This document shows, piece by piece, positions 55,712 to 64,000 of a stretch of DNA of 64,000 nt. The stretch lies in NCBI GenBank assembly GCA_001695595.3, contig MBPM02000017.1:951890-1015889 (forward strand), read 5' to 3'. This DNA is from Plasmopara viticola (Eukaryota; Oomycota; Peronosporomycetes; Peronosporales; Peronosporaceae). Position 1 is the first letter of the stretch; every line of letters starts with the position of its first letter. A program made the position numbers and the translations under genes. The notes under the pieces were generated by a model. It was not told the origin of the DNA and made no database searches. It saw only the letters and a program-made list of their open reading frames with translations.

Positions 55712-56858
55712 AATGTAATGTATTACGTTATCGCGTTGCCAAGGTATGCACGTGCTAGGCTCAGTCTGGCTAGTCCACGGCATAGAGTGGTGTCCGCATA
55801 CGTCGAGTCTCGTTCGGCGGGCGGTGCATCCAGCACCGAGGTCGTATGGGTCTTCCATTTCTTTCGGTCTTGTGCAAGGGTACGTACCACTTCGAGGTCT
55901 TGTGCTGTCCGGAGTCAAAAGCCGGAGCCACGGGAAACAAGATTGTGGTCGAGTGTCGAGGGGAGCGTGGTGCGGGGACGTCCGCGCCATTTTGCTGCGG
56001 TGAATAAGAAGTAGGCACGCATCTGGAGGTTAGCTGGAATGTCGGGATTGCGGCGAAGTACATGGCCAAACAGGCGCCAGCGAGCTTGTGTCAGTCGTAA
56101 TCTCAGCGGCCGCTCATCACAGAGGTCGTTAAGTCTTGCATTCGAAATGGGTCGGGGGTAGCGATAGCCAAGAGCGTAGCGAAGCTGGCGGCGATGGAAA
56201 CTCTCGAGGCCGTGGAGCTCTGACTTGGTAAGAGCCCAGTTGTACAGCAGAATCGGTAGAACGTAGGTGTTGTACAATCGAATGCGTGTCTTGGGTGAGA
56301 TGAACGTGGGGCGGAGCCAGACGGACCAGAGGCGGTGGAGCGCGAGGGTGGCCAGGGACTTGCGTCGGGATAGATCTTTAATATCGCCGAAGAGTGTTCC
56401 GAGCTTCTTAGTGTGGTGCCAGGTTTCTTCTCGGGATCAGGCGTGTCGAGTGGCGCCCGACGGGTTGCAGTGGCGGCGGATTTCGGTGACTTCGGTCTTG
56501 GCTTCGTTTTTTTTTTCTTTTTTTCAGGGTTAGAAGGAAGTCATCAATGCGGTGCTCACCTCTATCGTAAATCTTGGTTTCTCGGAGGCCAAGGATATCG
56601 ACGCGGTAGCGCCGGAGATCTTCGGGGAGTGTTACGTGCTTCTTGCGCTTCGAACCTAGAGAATTCACATTAAAGGAGCCAATTCGGATGCGGTTGGCGC
56701 GGTTAAGGGCGTGGAAGGGGGTTTGGCCTGGTGCTGGAGACCGTCGCGTCGAGGGTGAGACTCGTTAGAGACCTGCAGATGCCCGAGAGCACCTGCCCGA
56801 AGCGCGCAAGCATTAAGCCCCGCGCTTGGAAGGAGGGCGTCACCCCAACCTTTTCCGA
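55712..56858 (-). mobile_element. Internally deleted LINE, copy A (~1.15 kb)
   Basis: Minus strand. The 5' part encodes the start of an APE-type endonuclease (NSLGSKRKKHVTLPEDLRRY, RVDILGLRETKI). An A-rich stretch near 56505-56525 then joins it directly to the C-terminal reverse transcriptase tail (YVLPILLYNWALTKSELHGL, FHRRQLRYALGYRYPRPISN, RWRLFGHVLRRNPDIPANLQ). The RT core is absent. The tail is a short ATTAC repeat. AAATTAGAGCAATTGT at 55696-55711 and 56859-56874 is a perfect 16-bp target duplication. Confidence 0.88.
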
Positions 56859-56879
56859 AAATTAGAGCAATTGTTGCAC

Positions 56880-59370
56880 GATATTCGTCTATACGACGAA
56901 GGCGAAACTTCAATCCTGCAGAGACTAAGAGAGCGACGCCTTAGCTTGCTAGAGTAGCAAAAGTCACAAGATACAATTGACAATTTATTATTTGTGGTTT
57001 CATGAAGGTAGATACATTTAAAGACTCTCGCATCGCATCCTTAAATCAAATTTTGATTAAAACAAGCTCAGCTTCTTTTCAGGTGTCACCTTATATTCTG
57101 CAAAGCTTTCGCTCGTCTTGCGCTTAAGTTCATCCAAGAAGGACTCGTCCAGGACGTAATTGTTTAATCGTTTCAGACAATAGAGTCATTTGATGAATTT
57201 TACCTGATAAATTATCACGCTTCTCACCTTAATGTCTGTTTTAAAGCTCGTGTGACTAGATTGGAAGCATCTTCATTGCTTAGGTCCACGCAGTGGTGAA
57301 TCATACTTTGTCCATGTACTAGCTCATCGTGACCACAGGTTCGACACTCGCACCATCTAGCTCTGTAGTTAACTTTCTCTGATATTCGAGGCCTCGATAA
57401 GCTCGATCACCGATGGCAATCTTGGATCAACAATCTCAGCAAGGACCAACGCATCAACATGTGGTGATTTATTTCTCTCTATGACAACTCGTTTTTAACT
57501 ACAGTCTTATTGCAATGTTCTTTGTTGCAAGCAAACTTACACTGCTCGCCGTTGCTCTTGGCAAAGTTACATATTATATTTGAATGAAGTTTATGTTCTT
57601 TTCTTTGAAATGATCTTCGGCTACTCATCTTTATGATGTCGTATTCAAGAGGAGTGCCTGCCCTTTGCACATAATCGTTCGGGTGTCGCCACAACTAGTG
57701 AATGTCAAGGGTGACCCAAACACCTACAAAACTTGTTAATTCGTGAATACTAGGAATTTGTTGCTGTCAAATACTGGCTCCTCTCGGTTGACTGAGCGTG
57801 CTCGCATCCTTTTAAAAGTAATGAGAAATAATGCTAGAACTCGTCTCTCAGTTGGAGAGTAAGACCCAACGACAAGACTGACTTACGTCACACACCAGCG
57901 TGGTCGTCTGCTATTTAGCATGGAAGCGAGCTTTAAAAAGCAGTAGCGTGAAGGGCTATTAGTCAGTACTTCTTTCAAAACGATGCCGACTTCAAATTGG
58001 CACCTTCACCGGGCTGCCACTGTGTATAGAAGAAGGTTACGACGAATAACATTAAGTATCCACCCTATGCCTCAAAATGGCAAAGAAACCCATATGTTAA
58101 GCGTTGCTGCCTTCACCGCCATGTATTTAAAATACACATGTGTCACTCGCGTGTACGCCTTTCTTTTAGATAAGATGCTACACCCTCGTCACTGCTAAGA
58201 GCCATAATAAAGACAATCAACCATGGTGGTCGTAACATACCTCGACACTGGTCAGACGGCGAGCACAGCGATGTCGCCTCGAAGTCTGGAAGACAGTCCT
58301 ATTTAGCGTCGAGCCGAGTGATCTATACGAGTCAGCGTTGCCAAAGCAAAACAAACAATCAAAGACGTTCAAGCTTGTCTCCGGGTAATTGTGTGTCGCT
58401 CTGGGACGCAGCTCCGACCCCAAGTTTTCGCATTGCTGCTGAAAATCGAAAAGCACGCGACGGTTTTTTTCAACTTTACCGAAACATGTCTACATGGTCT
58501 CAAGTTGAAAAAAACCGTCGCGTGTTGCTGTCGTCCACCATGATAACAGTGATGTACCGTTCGAGACTAATGCAGCTCCAACGACGGAGTCTTCATCATT
58601 TTGTCACAATCAAGATAATTCAGTCATCCAAATTTCCAAGCTCATCATCTTATCGCAAGCAATAGCTGGGGACTGAAAACTGTGAATTCATTGATCCGGA
58701 AGGTATAGTTGTTGATCCTTCCAAGTGGGCAGAATTCTTTAAAATTTTCTTGCTATCTTCCACACATCATCACAGTTTATATTAATATGTTAAGAGTGAA
58801 AGAAGTGGCCTATGAAAGAGCTCGGCGCTAGGCTCGTACTGCACGGTCCTGCTTTGCGGAACTCGAAGTAAGGGCGACAGGCACAGTACTGGTAGTACAA
58901 GCTGTAGCCCCTATTAGATATGAAGTGACGAACAGGCCAAAGCATGCCACAATGAGCATGAGCTTGTTGTTCACGTGGTCATTCGGGTTGCGCTCTAGAC
59001 ACTTAACAAAGCGCTCAACAGAGTCATACAGATATTCGAGAAGAAAGTAAGATCATCATAACAAAGTGCGACAATATGTATAAGTCACTCATCACTTCTG
59101 TTTAAACGGACCCTGGACGGAATTAAAGAGATATTCAAGACACCAGCAAGCAAAGGCTGTCTAGTCGTTACCATTACGTTAATCGAGAGAGCAGCTCATG
59201 GGTCCCTTATGAATTAACGCGGGCCTCAAGCTCGGAACCTACACCCGCCATTTGTTGTGACGCCGCTAGAATAGGGGGAAATGATGGGTACAATCATTAT
59301 GAAGTAGAGGTGACTTCGCAAATCGATGAGCCAGAAGGGTTTTAGACCAGATTTATTGTCAGATCGTGAT
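56880..59370. other. Unassigned region
   Basis: No gene recognised. A minus frame at 57479-57694 has a Cys/His-rich stretch (CNFAKSNGEQCKFACNKEHCNK), and further minus codons read WCECRTCGHDELVHGQ near 57350. Together they may be a zinc-binding remnant of a transposase, but I cannot place them. A plus frame at 58318-58665 crosses a large hairpin and is not supported. Confidence 0.3.
58454..58524. repeat. Perfect 23-bp inverted repeat with 25-nt loop
   Basis: The arms 58454-58476 (starting CACGCGACGG, ending TCAACTT) and 58502-58524 are exact reverse complements. If transcribed they would form a long perfect hairpin. Confidence 0.85.
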
Positions 59371-59392
59371 AACAGCAGATCAGCACGATCCC

Positions 59393-59448
59393 CGAGCCAA
59401 GATAGTGCACAATTCGGGCTTGAACAATATTGACGCATTTTCCATTTT
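59393..59448 (+). promoter_or_regulatory. WP16 promoter
   Basis: GCACGATCCCCGAGC (59393-59407) is a degenerate dyad, followed by CAAGATAGTGCACAA. GACGCATTTTCCATTTT (59432-59448) is the Inr/FPR, 29 bp before the ATG. Confidence 0.55.
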
Positions 59449-59477
59449 ACCTGCCGACTTCGAAGTCAACAAAGCTC

Positions 59478-60650
59478 ATGGTTCCATTGCGTTTGCGGTG
59501 TGTTATGACGCTGACAGCAGTCACTCTGTTAGCACTTTGTGAGACTGATAAAGTGACGGCAAGAGCCTCGGATGCTGCGAAGCCCCAAACCCAAGGCTTT
59601 GATTCATTGGCTATTTCGAACCAACTACGTTCACGACGGCGGTGGCCTGTACGTCTCTTGTTGTCGGCAGAACTTCATCGATCGTATCGGCCTTCACACA
59701 TTCATCGGTGGGAAAAAAGTTGCTATTCTCGGATCTTCGCTTTAAAAAGAAGCAGAAAATTGTGACTGATCTGTTCAAGTCTCACGACGTCAAAAGTGCG
59801 AATGCCCAAAAAAATTTTAGAAGTCATCAGTACAAGAGTTGGGAAGCTGAAGTCAAGGCAAAATATGGAGAGCGCTCTGAAGAGTTGATGCTTTCAACAA
59901 TGTATGAGCAGTACAACGCACGCGACAACGGCGGAGTCGAAGCAATAATTGCGCAGGCTATTAAAGTCTCAGACACGCAAGCTTTGGGACTCCGCTTTAA
60001 GGACCTGCTGCTAAAGAAGTTGGGCCCCGGCGTGAAAAAGGCGTTAATCAGTCGCAAGAAAAAGGTCGATATGACTGCCGTATGGACGTACATGCGTAAT
60101 TCGTCCTATCGAGATTCGGAGGAAATGTCCGTGCATCAGAAAATGATACAAGAGGTGCACGACCCTTATTTTCCGGAGCGAATTCATTTGTACAAAGAAA
60201 CTCTTAAAAAGGAATCAGCGACTTCATTTAAACATTTAGACCACACTTTCGAGACAATCAGTGGTGGCAGGAAGGTAGTTGACGTTTTCAAAGAATTGCA
60301 AGGATTCAACAACAATGCCTATCTGCTTCACAAGCTTTACGAAGAGGCGAATGACCGTACAATCGACGTAAATCCAGTCGAATATATGCTGACTAGACTG
60401 CATACGGCGCGATGGTCTAACGACGAAATTGCCAATCATCTTCTACCGATCAGGAAACAAGATTTTTCCCCTGATCTTCGTGACAAGTTGCTAGACCCGA
60501 TGCTCGACAAGTTGGCTTCACTCTTGCCCTCTCGTCTTGACTTACAGCGCATTCATGAGGATCTACCGGTACGTATGCATGTGGTTTACACATGGCGTAC
60601 GAGCTCTCGCGCTGACGTAGTGTTGCTTGTGTGTTTGTTTACTTTCTGTA
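59478..60650 (+). pseudogene. WP16: nearly complete subgroup C member with one frameshift
   Basis: The ATG at 59478 begins a signal peptide (LRLRCVMTLTAVTLLALCE) and RSRRRWPVRLL. The frame then changes at about 59665-59675, right after the motif, and the first frame stops at 59765. The second frame is open to 60709: SHDVKSANAQKNFRSHQYKSW, NGGVEAIIAQAI, LRFKDLLLKKL, FETISGGRKVVDVF, GFNNNAYLLHKLYEEA, DLRDKLLDPMLD. The intron donor (GGTACGT, 60569) is in phase 0 with that frame. The usual acceptor TATAG is TTTAC here, so splicing would need the next AG (60650-60651). Otherwise the frame reads through to 60709. Confidence 0.8.
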
Positions 60651-60805
60651 GCCAACGTAAATATAAAGACGACTGGTGTGGGTTCCCGTCTGTAGTAGAG
60701 AAGACTTGACTAGTTTTGAGAGACTAATTTCTCGGTGTTTCAAGGGCAATTGTGTCGTTTGAACACGCGGCTTGCATGTCAACGATCCAAGCATTGAGTA
60801 CATTT

Positions 60806-61950
60806 AATGTAATGTAATGTATTACGTTATCGCGTTGCCAAGGTATGCACGTGCTAGGCTCAGTCTGGCTAGTCCACGGCATAGAGTGGTGTCCGCATAC
60901 GTCGAGTCTCGTTCGGCGGGCAGTGCATCCAGCACCGAGGTCGTATGGGTCTTCCATTTCTTTCGGTCTTGTGCAGGGGTACGTACCACTTCGAGGTCTT
61001 GTGCTGTCCGGAGTCGAAAGCCGGAGCCACAGGAAACAAGGTTGTGGTCGAGTGTCGAGGGAAGCGTGGTGCGGGGACGTCCGCGCCATTTTGCTGCGGT
61101 GGAGAAGAAGTAGGCACGCATCTGGAGGTTAGCTGGAATGTCGGGATTGCGGCGAAGTACATGGCCAAACAGGCGCCAGCGAGCTTGTGTCAGTCGTAGT
61201 CTCAGCGGCCGCTCATCACAGAGGTCGTAGAGTCTTGCATTCGAAATGGGTCGGGGGTAGCGATAGCCAAGAGCGTAGCGAAGCTGGCGGCGATGGAAAC
61301 TCTCGAGGCCGTGGAGCTCTGACTTGGTAAGAGCCCAGTTGTACAGCAGAATCGGTAGAACGTAGGTGTTGTACAATCGAATGCGTGTCTTGGGTGAGAT
61401 GAACGTGGGGCGGAGCCAGACGGACCAGAGGCGGTGGAGCGCGAGGGTGGCCAGGGACTTGCGTCGGGATAGATCTTTAATATCGCCGAGGAGTGTTCCG
61501 AGCTTCTTAGTGTGGTGCCAGGTTTCTTCTCGGATCGGGCGTGTCATGTGGCGCCCGACGGGTTGCAGTGGCGGCGGATTTCGGTGACTTCGGTCTTGGC
61601 TTCGTTTTTTTTTTTTTTCAGGGTTAGAAGGAAGTCATCAATGCGGTGCTCACCTCTATCGTAGATCTTGGTTTCTCGGAGGCCAAGGATATCGACGCGG
61701 TAGCGCCGGAGATCTTCGGGGAGTGTTACGTGCTTCTTGCGCTTCGAACCTAGAGAATTCACATTAAAGGAGCCAATCCGGATGCGGTTGGCGCGATTAA
61801 GGGCGTGGAAGGGGTTTGGCCTGGTGCTGGAGACCGTCGCGTCGAGGGTGAGACTCGTTAGAGACCTGCAGATGCCCGAGAGCACCTGCCCGAAGCGCGC
61901 GAGCACTAAGCCCCCGCGCTTGGAAGGAGGGCGTCACCCCAACCTTTTCC
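60806..61950 (-). mobile_element. Internally deleted LINE, copy B (~1.15 kb)
   Basis: Near-identical to copy A, including the endonuclease start, the A-rich join (61605-61620) and the RT tail. The 3' remnant frame is 241 residues (60822-61547) and the 5' remnant frame 120 residues (61544-61906); the latter begins at a Met and reads across the join. The tail at 60808-60830 is (ATTAC)n on minus. I see no clear target-site duplication, unlike copy A. Confidence 0.88.
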
Positions 61951-62069
61951 AAAAAAAAGCAGGCACAGTAATGTATAAATAAAAGATCGTTTTGGAAAAG
62001 GTATCCGTATTAGATCTCTCAAAGATTGTAAGACCAGATTAATTGTCTAATCGTGGAATCAACAAATGA

Positions 62070-62139
62070 GCACGTTTCCTTGTGCCAAGATGGTGATACA
62101 GTTTGGGCCCTAGCAGATATCCCCTCATTCTCCATTTTA
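62070..62139 (+). promoter_or_regulatory. WP17 promoter
   Basis: GCACGTTTCCTTGTGC (62070-62085) dyad and CCTCATTCTCCATTTT (62123-62139) Inr/FPR. Both are well preserved although the gene behind them is dead. Confidence 0.6.
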
Positions 62140-62159
62140 CCTCCTAACTTCGAAGTCGA

Positions 62160-62760
62160 TAAAGCGCATACTCTTAAAGCGTCTACAATGTGTCGTGACG
62201 CTGACAGTGGTCACTTTTTTAACACTCTGTAAGACTGCCAAGGTGATAGCGAGAGCCTCTGGTGCCGCGGAGCCCCTAGCGCATGGCCTAGACTCGCTGC
62301 CTTTCACGAATCTTTCATCCGCGTCGGCTATGGCCTGCACGTCCCTTGGAGTCGTTTGCAACACTATTCATCCCAACAAATTGTACGCGTACGCCAGTGG
62401 TAAAGTGGGATCACTTACTATAGAGGAAGGGAAGGCCACGCCACGACCAATTCTTGGAACGCGCCATCGATCAGGAATGTGTCGTATTTGCCCTTCTTGA
62501 CTCTTACGATGCCAAAACCGTCAATACGAATGTTTTTTTCCTTTATGTGAGCGGCTGAGGGGGTGGGTAAGGATAGTCAAAGCAGCTAACGGTGACGACG
62601 CTAAAGAGATAATGGATTTAATATTGTCCATGAGTCGGAAGCGTACGACGACGGAGTCGACGCATCAATAGCGCTGGCTGTGGATTGCACCGACTTGCGT
62701 GACCTGCTGCGCCAAGAGTTGGCCGGCAATACAATTCAATTCGATTTTTGGGATACAAGG
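62160..62760 (+). pseudogene. WP17: truncated and frameshifted member
   Basis: Both conserved start codons are changed (ATACTCTTAAAGCG for ATGGTCTCGATGCG). The signal-peptide codons follow (QCVVTLTVVTFLTLCKTAKVIARASGAAEP). The RRWPARLL site is read in the wrong frame at about 62320-62345. A short GVDASIALAV segment with CTDLRDLLRQELAG appears at 62655-62730, after which similarity ends. No second module. Confidence 0.7.
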
Positions 62761-62799
62761 ACGTAAAACGTCACAGTTTTCTCTCGGTCGATGGCGTGT

Positions 62800-63048
62800 T
62801 CAAGAGTATTTTTGAAAATGCCTTCCCACTGGTGTACGTGGGATATATATGATTGATGAAATTGTAAACGATTTCAAGCGACGTGCAGGCCATCGCCGAC
62901 GTGGACAAAGTTGATTCGTTATAGACGGCGTATCTAGGCCATGTGCTTGGGGTTCCGCAGCACCAGAGGCTCTTGCTGTCACCTTGGTAGTCTTACAGAG
63001 TGTTACAAGAGCGACTACCGTCAGCGTCACTACGCGCCGTAAACGCAT
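62800..63048 (-). pseudogene. WP18: N-terminal piece on opposite strand
   Basis: From a Met at 63048: MRLRRVVTLTVVALVTLCKTTKVTARASGAAEP in outline, then CPRRRWPARRL, and a stop about 20 residues later. The first conserved ATG is ACG, as in WP9. The Inr/FPR CCTCATTCTCAATTTG reads on minus at 63076-63091. It converges with WP17, and both lose similarity near 62760-62800. Confidence 0.72.
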
Positions 63049-63139
63049 CGAGACCGTAAACTTTGATCTTGCAGGCAAATTGAGAATGAGGGTACAAATT
63101 GCCGCTGATTTGTTGCTTTCAATGATATACAATTAATCT

Positions 63140-64000
63140 AGTTTTGACCTATAATTTCTAATATTTTTACATATAATTCTTGGTTGCGTCACAAGTCTGC
63201 AAATGATGAGTCACTTGCTCGCACCTGCAGCCTGCCACATGCTTATCAGTGTTCGGTTCATAAAAATGTAATAATCACGCACTATCTTGATTGCATATAC
63301 GTGGCCTACCGCGACTATTTTCGATAGAGCTGTGAATGCTGTACGATTCTTTCTGTAATATGCCATAAAAATTGATTTTTTAGTTGAGATTTTAGTATGC
63401 TTATTGCCTTCACGTGCCACTACTGTTCAATGTATAATGTGCAAATGAAAGTTTTTCTCATTTAAATACAAAAGTCGCTGCACAAAAGTTTCATAAATAA
63501 CTTTGACGACCTTTGCATTAGACTATAGTCTTTTCGTGCGCGCACGCACCGCTCGCATCGTGCTGAGTTGGCCCCTAACACGCATATAGTCGATGTTTTT
63601 ATCAATGTCGTCAGGTGCTGATTCGCGAATGTTTGAAGCAACAATCATACTTTTTCAGCTTAAGTATTTCCGCTAGTACAGGCTTCGCACGTGAGTAGCG
63701 CGGCTTCTAAAAACGAAGAAGATGATAATTATGTGTACCAAGCTACACTATACTCTTATGTCTCTAGATCATAAGATGTAGCATTGTCGCATTAGCTCGT
63801 TTTTTCAAGTTGAAATCACAAATAACTATTCTTAAATATGACAGCTTCAAAAGTGCAGTGTATTGCCCCATTCGTAGTGCACTAGTTGTAGAAGCTTCAG
63901 CTCGATCTTTTAGGATAGTGCTGGCCTCTTTTTAGTCACCAGTAAGCCCGCGCTGATAATCGTCTGCTTTCTCTACTTTGATCCTCTGACTGACTCGATC
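63140..64000. other. Spacer without recognisable gene
   Basis: 63180-63600 matches the region upstream of WP5 and WP6 (GCCTGCCACATGCTTATCAG, GTGAATGCTGTACGATTC, CGCATCGTGCTGAGTTGGCCC, ATATAGTCGATG). It is therefore the expected upstream side of the minus-strand WP18. The rest is empty. Confidence 0.45.

Noticed and set aside
55718..56014. Plus-strand frames inside the LINE derivatives (also 60817-61199 and 61737-61982)
   Set aside because: They are antisense shadows of the GC-rich LINE tail and head; the minus strand carries the recognisable endonuclease and RT motifs.
58318..58665. 115-residue plus frame
   Set aside because: It crosses the perfect 23-bp hairpin and shows no domain or conserved relative in the window.
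1..64000. tRNA, rRNA or CRISPR array
   Set aside because: No cloverleaf, rRNA core sequence or regularly spaced short repeats were seen on reading both strands; a tRNAscan/Rfam run would settle it.

Overview
The window looks like nuclear DNA of a plant-associated oomycete (Peronosporales; a Phytophthora or downy-mildew relative). Four signs point there: short ~70-80 nt GT-AG introns, core promoters of the oomycete Inr+FPR type (CTCATTYYNCCATTT), remnants of copia, gypsy, Mutator-like and LINE elements, and above all a multicopy family of secreted helical proteins that resemble WY-domain effectors. The species cannot be named from sequence alone. No housekeeping gene, rRNA, tRNA or CRISPR was recognised.

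The core of the window is one expanded gene family, called here WP1-WP18 after its invariant motif [RQ][RQ]WP[AVT]R[LF]L. Each complete member has a signal peptide (consensus near MRLRCVVTLTVVALFTLCK), a short linker, the RRWPARLL motif where RxLR effectors carry RxLR, and about 290 residues with a WY-like helical module (FF.S..F..W...V...YG; GGVEAIIAQA; TR..G.RFE.LLL) followed by a second module (L..YF.MISGG.K..DVF..L..V.GFDNN.FL...LY.EA). Five copies look usable (WP1 609-1649, WP5 7224-8288 minus, WP9 20779-21813, WP10 23666-24815, WP12 34613-35787). WP3 and WP16 are each broken by one frameshift. The remaining eleven are decayed, truncated or mere signal-peptide relics. Three subgroups are visible: A (WP1, 8, 9, 11, 12), B (WP5, 6, 7) and C (WP10, 13, 16, with WP3 near).

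Family members share more than coding sequence. Upstream lies a conserved block with a 16-bp dyad (GCACG-N6-CGTGC) about 15-45 bp before an oomycete Inr/FPR. At the 3' end there is a conserved ~70-77 nt phase-0 intron (GGTACGT ... CGCGCTGAC ... TTTGTATAG) two codons before the ancestral stop codon. Several long reading frames that run past the coding end are read-through of this intron. The spacers also carry at least eight copies of a second conserved but broken reading frame (consensus near QPQAFVDMMSAVIDLYDRAASKG), which I could not identify.

Layout: 0-24.9 kb, WP1-WP10 with three ~310-bp LINE-derived mini-elements; 25.0-27.7 kb, a Mutator-like transposon with a fourth mini-element nested in its left terminal repeat; 27.7-31 kb, decayed spacer and a copia remnant; 32-38.5 kb, WP11-WP13, where WP12-WP13 looks like a duplicate of WP9-WP10; 40.7-44.2 kb, a gypsy remnant; 47.2 kb, WP14; 48.95-53.3 kb, a defective copia element with both LTRs; 54.05-55.4 kb, WP15 and a 938-bp element with long terminal inverted repeats; 55.7-56.9 and 60.8-61.95 kb, two ~1.15-kb internally deleted LINE copies flanking WP16; 62.1-63.1 kb, a convergent pair of truncated WP genes. 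The picture is a fast birth-and-death effector cluster in a transposon-rich compartment.
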